From positions 1-45,881 of the forward strand of contig NZ_QQBI01000025.1 in the NCBI RefSeq assembly GCF_004302915.1: DNA of 45,881 nucleotides, in the 5' to 3' direction. The translations under genes were made by a program, and so were the position numbers. Positions 14,817-23,996 of this stretch are shown in pieces (the first letter of the stretch is position 1; the number at the start of each line of letters is the position of its first letter). The stretch comes from Komagataeibacter xylinus (GTDB lineage: Bacteria; Pseudomonadota; Alphaproteobacteria; Acetobacterales; Acetobacteraceae). The notes under the pieces are model-generated. The model saw nothing but the letters and a program-made list of their open reading frames with translations, was not told the origin of the DNA and searched no databases.

Positions 14817-15239
14817 TCAGGTCGTGGTGGTGGCCGTGCTGGCCGTCATCACATCCGTGGGCTGGGCGGGCAGCGCGGTGCTGGTGGTGTCGGTGCCGTT
14901 GGCGATGGCAGCGATGGCCAGTACGTAGGCCTTCATGTCTGCCGTGAAGGTTTCACCCATCGCGGTGGCGAGACTGGCCTGCTGGCTGATCCACGATTGC
15001 GCCGCTGTCGCCTGCTGGGCAAGGGAAACCGTTGCCGCAACCGGGGCTGCAAACGACCACACGCCCGCCGCTGATTTCGTGGCGGTCCAGTGATCGGCAG
15101 GCTGCGGGGTGACTGCCGTCACATCCACGCAGGCCGCGACAAAATCAGGCGCGTAGAGGGTGGAGAGGTCCGCATCGGTCGTAATGACCTGGCCAACCGT
15201 TCCTCGCGCGTTGATCCATGCGTAGGTTTTCTGCGCCAT
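14817..15239 (-). CDS. Tail-fibre assembly or accessory protein
   Basis: 140 residues from MAQKTYAWINARGTVGQV. The first 60 residues resemble small fibre-associated proteins (YAPDFVAACVDVT). The middle is helical, and the last 15 are Ala/Thr-rich. It overlaps the fibre gene stop and so is co-translated with it. A role in fibre folding or as a fibre subunit is inferred from position; no family is certain. Confidence 0.6.
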   Translation of the reverse strand: MAQKTYAWINARGTVGQVITTDADLSTLYAPDFVAACVDVTAVTPQPADHWTATKSAAGVWSFAAPVAATVSLAQQATAAQSWISQQASLATAMGETFTADMKAYVLAIAAIANGTDTTSTALPAQPTDVMTASTATTTT

Positions 15240-16630
15240 CATGCGAACTCCCTGATTATAGCAATCCCGTCCACGCCCAGACCGCCCGGACCGCCTGTTG
15301 CGCTAACCCCTGCGGGCAGTCCGGAACCGCCCGCGCCAGGGCCGTTCCCGTTCTGGGCCGTGACATTGGCTACGCCATAGGCGCCCCCAGCCGAAATGGG
15401 GCCGCCGCCCGTTCCGAACAGGCTGCTGCCGCCCTGTCCGCTCATGATGCCGCCGCCCAGATCGAACTGCATGTCCGCAGGGCCGCCGCGCACGGAAAAT
15501 ACAATTCCCGTCCCGGTCGGCGCATCGCCGGGCGTGCCCAGCGCGAACTGGAAATAGGCATTCTCATTCGCCGCAACGCCGTATTTCCCCCCGTATCCGC
15601 CCGGAGCCGTTGCCAGGCTACCGAATGAGGACGCTCCCCCATTACCGCCCGACTCATTCAGGGGCGAGACGGCACCCGCTGCACCGACAGTAATGTTGAG
15701 GCCCGCAGTAATGTCAGCCTGTATGTCGGAGATTTTGTAGGCGGCGCGGCAAAAGCTCCCTGCACCCCCAGCGGTCGAGCATGAAACGTATGCGGAGCTG
15801 GTGCCGTATGCGTAGCCCCCGGATCCACCGCCACCCTGAATATCAACCTCGATACGGGTCGTGCCCGGCGTGGGCGTGTAAGGGTAGGTGCCCGCAGTGT
15901 CGAACACCTGCGTGTTCAGCAGCCTGCCCGGCGTCAGCCCGGCAAGCTGTCCAAACACGACCGGCTGCTGCGGCAGCGTGGCGTCCGGGAGCAGCGTGGA
16001 CTTGACGCCGGACAGGTCGAGCGTGCCGGTTTCGAGCGCCAGCGTGCCCGCGTTCGCGGTGCCCGGCGTGCCACCGGTCGCGGTCAGGGTGGCGTCAGGC
16101 GTGGCGTTACCCGTGGTGGGTGCCCCTGCCGACCAGAAGCGGTGTGTGACCGTATTGGCTGCGGTTTTGAGGCCCCAGTCCATCGCGCCGGTGACGTTGC
16201 CGCCGCCCAGCGGCAGGTAATCGCCCAGCGCCGAGGTCAGGGCCGTAGTGGTGGCCAGCCCCACGGTCGTGCTGCCGTAGGTGAAGGCAGGCGCTGCCAG
16301 GGCTGCGGAATAGTAGAGCACCGCCCCCGCTACATCACCCGTGGCCAGAACGCCGGGGGAGCCGAGCACGGCGCCGCTCGCGGCCTGTTTGGCCAGGGCC
16401 TTGATGGCGGCCGAGAGCTGCCCCCAGTTGGCGGGGTCCAGCGTCAGGCCCGCATCGAGGATGGGCTGGATGACCTCGGCCATGAGCATGTTGTAGTGCG
16501 CGGCCGGGAAGTCGGTGGCGGGGATGGTGGCCGCCGGGTTGCCATCCGTGGCCCAGCCGGGCGTGCCGGTGGCGGGCATGGTGTCGCGGCTGGCCTCGGC
16601 GACCGTGCCGGTGCCGATGATGAGGTCCAT
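15239..16630 (-). CDS. Tail fibre protein
   Basis: 463 residues. The N-terminus (MDLIIGTGTVAEASRDTMPA, then GWATDGNPAATIPATDFPA, AEVIQPILDAGLTLDPANWGQL) is the anchor domain common to Mu/P2-like fibres. The middle is repetitive and Thr/Gly-rich, and the last 190 residues are Gly-rich (QGGGGSGGYAYG, GGNGGASSFG, GPGAGGSGLPAG), as in many receptor-binding fibre tips. It should bind the host surface. It is the last gene of the Mu-type baseplate block, 3 bp after the gp48 homologue. Confidence 0.85.
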   Translation of the reverse strand: MDLIIGTGTVAEASRDTMPATGTPGWATDGNPAATIPATDFPAAHYNMLMAEVIQPILDAGLTLDPANWGQLSAAIKALAKQAASGAVLGSPGVLATGDVAGAVLYYSAALAAPAFTYGSTTVGLATTTALTSALGDYLPLGGGNVTGAMDWGLKTAANTVTHRFWSAGAPTTGNATPDATLTATGGTPGTANAGTLALETGTLDLSGVKSTLLPDATLPQQPVVFGQLAGLTPGRLLNTQVFDTAGTYPYTPTPGTTRIEVDIQGGGGSGGYAYGTSSAYVSCSTAGGAGSFCRAAYKISDIQADITAGLNITVGAAGAVSPLNESGGNGGASSFGSLATAPGGYGGKYGVAANENAYFQFALGTPGDAPTGTGIVFSVRGGPADMQFDLGGGIMSGQGGSSLFGTGGGPISAGGAYGVANVTAQNGNGPGAGGSGLPAGVSATGGPGGLGVDGIAIIREFA

Positions 16631-16633
16631 CGG

Positions 16634-17230
16634 TTATCCTTCGCTGTAGTTGAAGATCAGGATGGTGTGGGCGGGCTTGCGCGCGGTCAGCTCGCATTGC
16701 AGGACCGTGCTGCCCCAGGTGGCGAAGGGCTCGCCAAAGGCATTGCCGAAGCGCAGGGGGGTGACCGTGAACTGCGGGGCGTTGACCTGCCACGTATGCG
16801 CCCAGGCATCGCCGCCGAAGGGCGTGCCGAACTTCCGGCCAAAGCGGCTGGGCGCGAACTCGGTGATGGTGATGTCAAACCCGAGGGTTTTGGCAAACGC
16901 GATGAAGTAGGCGACGGACGCCCCGCCATTATCGGTCAGCCGGGCCACCACCTGCGCGCGCCGTAGCTCCACCGTGGGGCTCTCGCCCGCGCAGGGATCG
17001 GGCAGGCCGAGGGTGGCCTCCCATTCCGGCAGCAGGTTGGCCGTAGTCGAGGGGAAGGCATCGGCGATCAGCTCACCGGCCGACTGCCCGCTGCGCTGGA
17101 AGGTGGGCGCCCACACGCCCGCGATCTGGTAGGGCATGCCGTCAGGCTCACGCGACCAGATGCGCCCGCGTGGCAGCAGGTTGAGCAGGGCCGTGCGGAA
17201 ATCCGACGTGGCAAAAATGGGCGCTACCAT
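16634..17230 (-). CDS. Mu gp48-like baseplate protein (DUF2313/YmfQ)
   Basis: 198 residues. The pattern FRTALLNLLPRGRIWSREPDG at the start, then LLPEWEATLGLPDPCAG and RRAQVVARLTDNGGASVAYF, matches YmfQ/DUF2313. The product joins the baseplate wedge and connects it to the fibre. It overlaps the Baseplate_J gene by 7 bp. Confidence 0.9.
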   Translation of the reverse strand: MVAPIFATSDFRTALLNLLPRGRIWSREPDGMPYQIAGVWAPTFQRSGQSAGELIADAFPSTTANLLPEWEATLGLPDPCAGESPTVELRRAQVVARLTDNGGASVAYFIAFAKTLGFDITITEFAPSRFGRKFGTPFGGDAWAHTWQVNAPQFTVTPLRFGNAFGEPFATWGSTVLQCELTARKPAHTILIFNYSEG

Positions 17231-18348
17231 GCCACGCCATCCGTGCCGCTGACCGTGCCCAGCACCGGCATGCTGCCCTGGTTGGCGCCGACCACGGGAT
17301 CGGTCGGGCTTTTGACCTCGAAGCTGTCCAGCCCGATGGCGGCGATGGCCTCCTGCCAGTCATTGGGGTTGATGGTGCCGCCGGGGGCGGATACGCGCTG
17401 GAACATGTCGGCCAGCGCGGTCTTGATGGCGGTATGGTTGGCCGTGGTATCGCCCGTGCCGAGGTCGGTGATGACGAAGTCCACCGGCTGGGCGATGGGC
17501 GCGCAGACAATGACCAGCGCGGTGACGGGCCGCTCGTCCTGAATCGCGTTGGCTACGGTCAGCTGGTCGCCGGTGGCGGTGGTGTAGCGGGGATCGCCTG
17601 CTGCCGTGCCATCGGTGCCGACCGGGAAACCGCCCGTGGCGGCGTTGGCCTCATCGAGCATGACGTAGACCACTACCGTGCCCGCGCCGAAGCCGTTGCC
17701 CACGCACCAGGCGCGGGTGACGCCGGTCACGGCCTCGGCCCAGTCCACGTAATCCGCCTGCTTGCCATCCTCCCCCTGCGCCTGGAACGCCTCCATCACG
17801 CGGGTGCGGAAGTCATCCTCATCCTCGATGTCGGCCCCGCTGACCGTCACCCCCGTGACCGTGCCGCTGGTCTGGATGCCGGGCACCGGGCTGGACAGGG
17901 TGACGATGGTGCCCAGCGTGACGCCCGCGCTGCCGGTGCTGCTGGCGGTCCAGCTGACCACGGTCGCACCATCGGCCGTGACACTCTCGGCCGAGGCCGT
18001 GGCCAGCACGCCGCCCTGGAGTGCTAACTGCGTGCCTGCGGGGATGGTGCTGGTGCCGGTGGCGGGGAAGGTGGCCGTGCCGGTCGCAGCCGTGGCCCCC
18101 TTGCGGTACACGCCCTTGAGCGCGCCCCATGCGGCCAGGTATTCATCCGTGGCCGTCCACGGCACGGATTGCAGGGAAACCCAGTCGATATAGCCGTAAT
18201 GCAGCCACGCCAGCCCGGCCAGCACCATGGCCAGCACATACAGCACGGAGAAGCGCAGCACGGCCACGACGCCGGGGATGCCACCGCTGACAACATCCTG
18301 CAGGGCCTGCTGGCGCAGCTGCGACAGGGTGGGGCGTGGATAGGCCAT
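17224..18348 (-). CDS. Baseplate protein J family (Mu gp47-like)
   Basis: 374 residues. The N-terminal part starts YPRPTLSQLRQQALQDV; the middle holds the Baseplate_J core (RKGATAATGTATFPATGTST, then DIEDEDDFRTRVMEAFQAQG and WAEAVTGVTRAWCVGNGFGAG). It forms the main wedge of the contractile-tail baseplate. The length is normal for the family. The stop lies 2 bp from the start region of the next-upstream gene's end, giving a tight operon. Confidence 0.93.
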   Translation of the reverse strand: MAYPRPTLSQLRQQALQDVVSGGIPGVVAVLRFSVLYVLAMVLAGLAWLHYGYIDWVSLQSVPWTATDEYLAAWGALKGVYRKGATAATGTATFPATGTSTIPAGTQLALQGGVLATASAESVTADGATVVSWTASSTGSAGVTLGTIVTLSSPVPGIQTSGTVTGVTVSGADIEDEDDFRTRVMEAFQAQGEDGKQADYVDWAEAVTGVTRAWCVGNGFGAGTVVVYVMLDEANAATGGFPVGTDGTAAGDPRYTTATGDQLTVANAIQDERPVTALVIVCAPIAQPVDFVITDLGTGDTTANHTAIKTALADMFQRVSAPGGTINPNDWQEAIAAIGLDSFEVKSPTDPVVGANQGSMPVLGTVSGTDGVAW

Positions 18349-18349
18349 A

Positions 18350-18850
18350 TCAGGTCAGGCCCTCCCAGGCCCATGAGAAGGTAAATGTCTGGGGCGTGCT
18401 GTTGCCCGGCTGGGTGAGAGTGACGGAGAACTCGGCCATGGTGGGGATGGTGGCGCTCCACCACGCACTGACCGCGATCGAGCACACCACGCCATCATCG
18501 ACCAGCCATTGCAGGGCCTCGGTGCAGATGCTCTCGATCTCGCGCGGGATAGCCCGGGTGCCGACCTTCACCGCGCGCTTCAGCTGCCACAGGCGCGAGC
18601 CGATGGGCAGGTCGGCAAAGGCATCGCCCCACCAGCCGCGCCGGTCAGCCGCAGCCGTGCCGGGCGCGCCGCCGGGCGACTGGATGCCTGCCGCCGTGTC
18701 GGCTGATGAGGGCTGCTCGGGGGCCACGCGATCGGTGAACAGCGAGACCATGACGGCCGTGCGCAGCGGGTTGTCGAGTGCCAGGTCACCGGACACGATG
18801 GGCCAGTCGCCGCGCGCCTCGCGGACGTTCCAGGTGATTGCGATATCCAT
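18350..18850 (-). CDS. Mu gp46-like baseplate protein (GP46 family)
   Basis: 166 residues. WPIVSGDLALDNPLRTAVMVSLFTDR at the start, then GWWGDAFADLPIGSRLWQL and TEALQWLVDDGVV, are typical of the GP46 (gp25-like wedge) family. It is a wedge component that starts sheath polymerisation. It is complete. Confidence 0.92.
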   Translation of the reverse strand: MDIAITWNVREARGDWPIVSGDLALDNPLRTAVMVSLFTDRVAPEQPSSADTAAGIQSPGGAPGTAAADRRGWWGDAFADLPIGSRLWQLKRAVKVGTRAIPREIESICTEALQWLVDDGVVCSIAVSAWWSATIPTMAEFSVTLTQPGNSTPQTFTFSWAWEGLT

Positions 18851-18873
18851 GGAGAAAGCCTGTATTCTGCGGC

Positions 18874-19383
18874 CTAGCTGGCCTCGGGCGCACCGGACTT
18901 GCCGCTGCCCGGCGTGACGCCGCCATGCGGGTGTGTGGAAAGCTTGATGCCCTGCGCCACGACTTCATTGCCGGTGATGGTGCCGGTGGCCGTCAGGTCG
19001 CCGGTCAGGGCTGTCTTGCCGTTGGCGGGAATGATGGCGATGGAGCCATCCGCCTTGAGCCAGATCCGGCTGCCGGTTCTGGGGTGGTAGAGGCAGACCT
19101 CCCCGGGCTGCAGGTCAGTCGGCCTGCCGCGCTGGTCGCCCGTGGCGACGACAACGCCGCGCTTGCGGTCGCCGCCAATGAAGACCGTAACCACGTCAGA
19201 CCCGGGCACCGGCCGACTGGCCAGCCCGTATTCCTGCACCATCGGCATGTCAGGTCGCAGTTCACCTGCCGTTATTGCGGCCTGTAGCGTTGGCGTGCCG
19301 GTCTGTTCGTTCGTGTCGGATGTCTGCCGTCCGATGCCCACCAGCATCATCAGGCCGCGTGCGATGCGGGGAAGGGACGGCAT
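18874..19383 (-). CDS. Baseplate assembly protein V / spike (Mu gp45-like)
   Basis: 169 residues from MPSLPRIARGLMML. It contains an OB-fold spike base (VQEYGLASRPVPGSDVVTVF, GDRKRGVVVATGDQRGRP) and a beta-helical needle-like C-terminus (KTALTGDLTATGTITGNEVV) with HPHGGV near the tip, which may hold metal. This is the membrane-piercing spike. Its ATG overlaps the stop of the gp44 homologue by one base. Confidence 0.9.
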   Translation of the reverse strand: MPSLPRIARGLMMLVGIGRQTSDTNEQTGTPTLQAAITAGELRPDMPMVQEYGLASRPVPGSDVVTVFIGGDRKRGVVVATGDQRGRPTDLQPGEVCLYHPRTGSRIWLKADGSIAIIPANGKTALTGDLTATGTITGNEVVAQGIKLSTHPHGGVTPGSGKSGAPEAS

Positions 19384-20576
19384 TATGAGGATCCCTGCGT
19401 GGCCTGTCCCTGACCGGAGAGCCATGCCTGGTAGAATGGATCCTGATAGATCGGGTTGACGACCGGTTGCGGAAGGAAGGCCTTGGGGTCCATCAGCGTG
19501 ACATCGACATGCGTGCCTTCCCCGATTGCCTGCCGCAGGACCATCTCACCAATCAGCAGTTCAAGCTGCTGCGTGCCTCCCATGGTCGAGACAGGCACCA
19601 ATGTATTCGGCAGCCAGAGGTTTCCTGCTTTGTCGCGCCAACTGTCGCTTGTCACCATAACGGGATAGGCGCGGGCATACCGGCGGTTGACCTCCCATTG
19701 CACGCGCTGGCGGGCAATGGCGTAATCAGGGTCGCCGATTTCGACCGGGATCAGCATGTTGCGTGTGCGATTGACGCCCTTGTCAAAGGCCTGCGCGTTG
19801 AAGGGCGCGGTATTGGCCGTCATCTGGTTGACCAGATTGCTTTCATCGGGCGTCTCGAACAGGGTGATGGCCCCGATATTAATGGCCTGCACGCTGGAAA
19901 AGCGCCCGGCCATGCTGCGCACGCGCTGTATGCGCTCGATATTATCGCCCAGCACGAAGCCGCTGGCGGCACGGCGCGAACCTGCCTGCGACATACAGAT
20001 GTTTCCATCCGGCCGGTCATAGAACAGCACGGCGGCGAGGCGGGTGACGCGCTCGATCATCTCATAGGCGGTTTCCGTCAGGATGGCGGAGAAGGCCTTG
20101 ATGTCAGTGTCCCCCGCGCCATCCACCGAGATCACCTGTATGCCCGCGAAGGCGGAGACAGCACGGGCGATGGCCAGCGCGTTCGTGCTGTTCATCTGGA
20201 ATGTGCTGAACTCCGCCGCGCATTCCACCAGGTCGATACTTTTCGACGCCAGTTGCACCTCGATGCTGTGCTGGCCGGGTGCGATGTCCTCCACAATGGT
20301 CTGGACATAGCCGGTGAATACCAGCGTGCTGCCGATCAGGAGCTGGCAGCTATCGCCTTCCACAAGGTCGATCGTGGTGGCGGCGTCCGGCCCCTGCGTG
20401 GTCATGGACAGGGTTGCCGTCCAGGGCATGATTTCCACGCCCATGCGGATGGTCGCGGCCGTCCATGTGCTGATGGCCCATGCCTTCGTGCCGCGCAGGA
20501 TGATGACCGAGACCTGGTCGGACGGCTCGGGCGTCCAGCCCACGAAGTCGGACAGGGCAGAGAGTGCGCCGCTCAT
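19383..20576 (-). CDS. Baseplate hub protein (Mu gp44 / gpD-like)
   Basis: 397 residues. PSDQVSVIILRGTKAWAISTW near the start, then ATTIDLVEGDSCQLLIGSTL and QHSIEVQLASKSIDLVECA, match the hub family shared with T4 gp27 and P2 gpD. It should trimerise to hold the spike. It overlaps the DNA-circularisation gene by 4 bp. Confidence 0.9.
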   Translation of the reverse strand: MSGALSALSDFVGWTPEPSDQVSVIILRGTKAWAISTWTAATIRMGVEIMPWTATLSMTTQGPDAATTIDLVEGDSCQLLIGSTLVFTGYVQTIVEDIAPGQHSIEVQLASKSIDLVECAAEFSTFQMNSTNALAIARAVSAFAGIQVISVDGAGDTDIKAFSAILTETAYEMIERVTRLAAVLFYDRPDGNICMSQAGSRRAASGFVLGDNIERIQRVRSMAGRFSSVQAINIGAITLFETPDESNLVNQMTANTAPFNAQAFDKGVNRTRNMLIPVEIGDPDYAIARQRVQWEVNRRYARAYPVMVTSDSWRDKAGNLWLPNTLVPVSTMGGTQQLELLIGEMVLRQAIGEGTHVDVTLMDPKAFLPQPVVNPIYQDPFYQAWLSGQGQATQGSS

Positions 20577-21871
20577 GATGATAACGCCTCGAAACTGGTG
20601 GGCATGAAAGCCGGGTGAATGGGGTTTGCCCGCCGGATCAGGTCGGGCGCGCGGGAGCCGTTGGCATAGACCTGCTGGGCCAGCACCAGCGCGGGCAGGG
20701 GGGCGTTGCGGGTTATCGTGACCAGATCGGGCAGGCGGGCGGCACGGTCGGCCAGGTCCTGCAATACCTGTGCGCGCAGGTTGCGCAGGGCCTGAAAGGT
20801 GGTCCCGTCACCGGCATCGGCCGCGATTACCGCCTCATCATCGAGCATGGCGCCGATGCGTGCGCGCATGGCCTGCGCCTCATCCGACGTGGCGGGCTGC
20901 CAGTCGGCCAGGGCGTAGGCCAGCGAGAGCAGGGCGGCCTGCCTGCACAGCGTTGCAGTGGCGGTCTGTGCCGTTGCAATCGCGCCGCCGATCGGTGCGC
21001 CCGAGGCCACGACCGATGGGCCGTAGGTGGCCAGCGGCATGAGCACGGCAATCTGTCCGGCGGGATCGGCGATGGCCGAGCGGATGGATTCAGGCACCAC
21101 GAGGATGGCAGCAGCCAGCGCGGATGCATCGCCCGCATCGGCCAGCGCGGCCACGTTATCGCTGACCGTCTGGGCGCTGGCGGTGAGCCCGGCGAGGATG
21201 GTATCGACCGTAGCGCTTTCATCCACCACGGCCCCGCTGCCGTTGGCGTAGCGCCCGATATTGCCGGGCAATGCCGCCATGGCACCAGCGAAGGCGCGGG
21301 GGGAGCGGATGGCGCTGTTGGCTCCGTTGCCCCAGTCGGACGCCACATCGCGCCCGGCATGCAGCACGGTTGCGCCATAGCTGTAGGGGGTGAGCGTGGT
21401 GGCGGCGTAATCGGACGAGATGGCCGAGCCGAACGCCACGGCGGCAACGGCTACGGCAGCATGCAGTGCCAGCAGGATGGTGGAGGACAGGTAGGAGCTG
21501 GCCTCCATGAACTCCAGTTCGATGTCGATGACATGCATCACTCCATCGCGGGCGTACCAGTCGCACCGCAGCAGGCTGGCCTGTATGGCGCCAATGACCG
21601 GATGGATCAGCAGGCCCGTGCCACTGGTCTCGGCCGCCATGACCAGCAGGTCACGCTGCGCCCAGCATTCCGGCCCGATCAGGAAGCCCCGGAAGCGGTA
21701 GGGACGCGGGGCGCGGCCCATGTCTTCCACCCACGGCGTGGGGTTGTAGGGGTAGACATGCAGCGCCGTGTTGCGACCGTTCTGGCCACCGCTGCCCACC
21801 ACCACGAACGGGACGCCCCGGAAGGAGGCCTGCAGGTATTCCTCGGCCAGTGTGGTGAGGGTGCCGGACAT
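20573..21871 (-). CDS. Mu gpN-like DNA circularisation / tail protein
   Basis: 432 residues. The N-terminal DNA_circ_N domain is clear (EYLQASFRGVPFVVVGSGGQ, GRAPRPYRFRGFLIG, about 10-130); the rest is an Ala-rich helical region. In Mu, gpN is a baseplate/tail component originally named for DNA circularisation. It sits directly after the tape measure, as in Mu. Confidence 0.9.
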   Translation of the reverse strand: MSGTLTTLAEEYLQASFRGVPFVVVGSGGQNGRNTALHVYPYNPTPWVEDMGRAPRPYRFRGFLIGPECWAQRDLLVMAAETSGTGLLIHPVIGAIQASLLRCDWYARDGVMHVIDIELEFMEASSYLSSTILLALHAAVAVAAVAFGSAISSDYAATTLTPYSYGATVLHAGRDVASDWGNGANSAIRSPRAFAGAMAALPGNIGRYANGSGAVVDESATVDTILAGLTASAQTVSDNVAALADAGDASALAAAILVVPESIRSAIADPAGQIAVLMPLATYGPSVVASGAPIGGAIATAQTATATLCRQAALLSLAYALADWQPATSDEAQAMRARIGAMLDDEAVIAADAGDGTTFQALRNLRAQVLQDLADRAARLPDLVTITRNAPLPALVLAQQVYANGSRAPDLIRRANPIHPAFMPTSFEALSS

Positions 21872-21872
21872 G

Positions 21873-23867
21873 TCAGCTTCCTGTTGCGGTTATCTCGGGT
21901 GGCATGGCCCGCTGGACCTGCGTTTGATGGGTGACGCTGGCACCCGGGGGCGCGCGGGTTACCTTGGCTGTCGTGCCGGGTGCGCCCCGGGTTTCAACCA
22001 CGATGTGCATGTTCTGGTCTGGCGCGGCGCTGCCGCCATCGCTCCCACTGGAGGGGAGGGAGACCGGCGGCCCGGATTTGAAGCCGGACATCTTGGCGAT
22101 CGAGCTGACATAATCCTGCGTCTCGGCCGGGAGGGCCGAGAGATCATGCGTCCGGGCGAACTGCTGCACGGCCCTGCTGTTCGGGCCTGCGTTGTATGCC
22201 GCGTCCGCCGCAGCATAATCGCCCCGGTAGCGGGTCAGGATCTGTTTGTAATACCGCGCGCCGCCATCGAGGTTCTGCTGCCAGCTATAACCTGGCGCAT
22301 CGACCGAGTCTGGCAGCCCCAGGTCCCGCGCGGTTTTGGGCATAAGCTGGCTGGGGCCGAAGGCGCCTGCTGGCGAGACGTTGCGCATCCCTCCATGCTC
22401 CTTGCGGAGAAGGGCCACGTAATGATTCGGGTCCAGCCCATATTTCTGGGCAGCCTGAAGCGCTGCGGCCTGCACCGGCTGATCGAGCGGAGCAACAGCC
22501 GCGCCGGACATGCGGTCCCACCACCGACTGAAGCGGGTATAACCGGGGACGTGATCAAGCAGACCTTCCCCTTCGCCTGAAATCTGAACGCCATCCCTGT
22601 GGGCCTGATAGAGAGTGGTGGCGAAATTCAGCAGCCCGAACATGCCTGCGGCAGAAGGGCGAAGCGGCGCGCGCCCTGCGCCACCACGCCCACCGGCACC
22701 GGGCGGAAACTGAGAGGCAACCTGCGCATCCCTTGCCGCTGCGCCCATTTCCTTGAAGGCGCGGGCAATCCCCACAATTGACAGCGCAAGACTGGCCAGA
22801 CCCGCCAGAACTGGCACGGAATATAGAAGCCCGATGGCGATCAGGGCTTTTTTCCCCGCTGATTCCCATCCGCCCAACTTATCGACCACATCAGATACGG
22901 CATGCGCCGCGCCTTCGATGTCGGCCTTGATCTTGTCCCATCCGCCGTTGCGGAACCAGTAGGAGAACTGCTTGACGTAGCTGCCTATGTCCTGCGCGAT
23001 CCAGTCACGGTTGGTGTCGATCAGATCGGTCAGGAAGTGGTTGAGGTCAACCAGGGCAGGAGAAGCGGCATCGGCTATGACATCGCCGAAATGTTCGACA
23101 GAAAGGGTCAGGTCGGACTGGGATTCCCGATAGGCGTCAGCCCGATCGGCCATCTCCTTTGTCATCCATGACTGGCGTTCGCCCTCTTTACGGTGACGCT
23201 GCCATGCTTCGTCCGTTTCTTGCAGGACTGTCTGCAACTGTTCTCCCGCACCACCCAGAAGCGCGGTTGCCGCTATTGTACGGGCGACAGGATCACGTAA
23301 GCCGCGAATAGAATGTGCAACGCGATCAAAGAATTTGTCTATCGGCTCCTTGGAGAGCTTTTCGAGATCGAGATGCATGGCGCTGAACTGCGCCGCCGCG
23401 CGCGGATCCATGCCATGCAGGGCATTCCACCGCGTTTGTGACAGCGTCTGGAGCGCGCCGGTCATGGCCTCGGCGGAACTGCCGGACAGGCGGGCGGCGT
23501 TCTGCATGGCCTGCAGCTTCTGGGGCGCCATGCCCATGCTGCCCGATACCGTGCGCAGCTGGGTGCCGAACTGCCCCCATACCCCCACGAGCCGGTACAT
23601 GCCCGCAAGGCTGGCCGAGCCGGTGATGGCGCCCAGCACCGGCACGATCTGGCCGATGTAGCGGAAGGCACCCAGCGCCTCGCGCGCCAGCCCCACGAAG
23701 CCGTTTTTCAGGCGTGTGAGGCCGGACAGCGAGGCAAACCGCCCGAAGGCGGCCTGCGCGCGGCGCACGGGGGCCTGTAGACCCGCAATGCGCTTGTTGA
23801 TCTTTTCCAGTGTGGAGCTGGCCCGGTCGGCTGCCGAGATGGTAACCTTAACGCCGCTGTTTGCCAC
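21873..23867 (-). CDS. Tail tape measure protein with lytic transglycosylase domain
   Basis: 664 residues. The N-terminal part (VTISAADRASSTLEKINKRI) starts a long helical tape with hydrophobic segments (about 110-135 and 315-345). Near the C-terminus (about 470-610) is an SLT-type domain: catalytic Glu in LLRKEHGG, GPSQLMP and AAYNAGP. It sets tail length and may cut murein during DNA entry. The length is close to that of the Mu tape measure, predicting a similar tail. Its start overlaps the frameshifted chaperone product by 20 bp. Confidence 0.9.
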   Translation of the reverse strand: MANSGVKVTISAADRASSTLEKINKRIAGLQAPVRRAQAAFGRFASLSGLTRLKNGFVGLAREALGAFRYIGQIVPVLGAITGSASLAGMYRLVGVWGQFGTQLRTVSGSMGMAPQKLQAMQNAARLSGSSAEAMTGALQTLSQTRWNALHGMDPRAAAQFSAMHLDLEKLSKEPIDKFFDRVAHSIRGLRDPVARTIAATALLGGAGEQLQTVLQETDEAWQRHRKEGERQSWMTKEMADRADAYRESQSDLTLSVEHFGDVIADAASPALVDLNHFLTDLIDTNRDWIAQDIGSYVKQFSYWFRNGGWDKIKADIEGAAHAVSDVVDKLGGWESAGKKALIAIGLLYSVPVLAGLASLALSIVGIARAFKEMGAAARDAQVASQFPPGAGGRGGAGRAPLRPSAAGMFGLLNFATTLYQAHRDGVQISGEGEGLLDHVPGYTRFSRWWDRMSGAAVAPLDQPVQAAALQAAQKYGLDPNHYVALLRKEHGGMRNVSPAGAFGPSQLMPKTARDLGLPDSVDAPGYSWQQNLDGGARYYKQILTRYRGDYAAADAAYNAGPNSRAVQQFARTHDLSALPAETQDYVSSIAKMSGFKSGPPVSLPSSGSDGGSAAPDQNMHIVVETRGAPGTTAKVTRAPPGASVTHQTQVQRAMPPEITATGS

Positions 23868-23996
23868 GTGCAGCCTCCCGCTTGCGGTGTTCGTTTATCC
23901 GGATGGCCTTGTCGAACAGGTCGAGCATGCGCTCACCGGTCAGGTCCTCGACATCCCTGAGCGTGAAGCCCGGGCAGAACACGCACAGATCCGGGC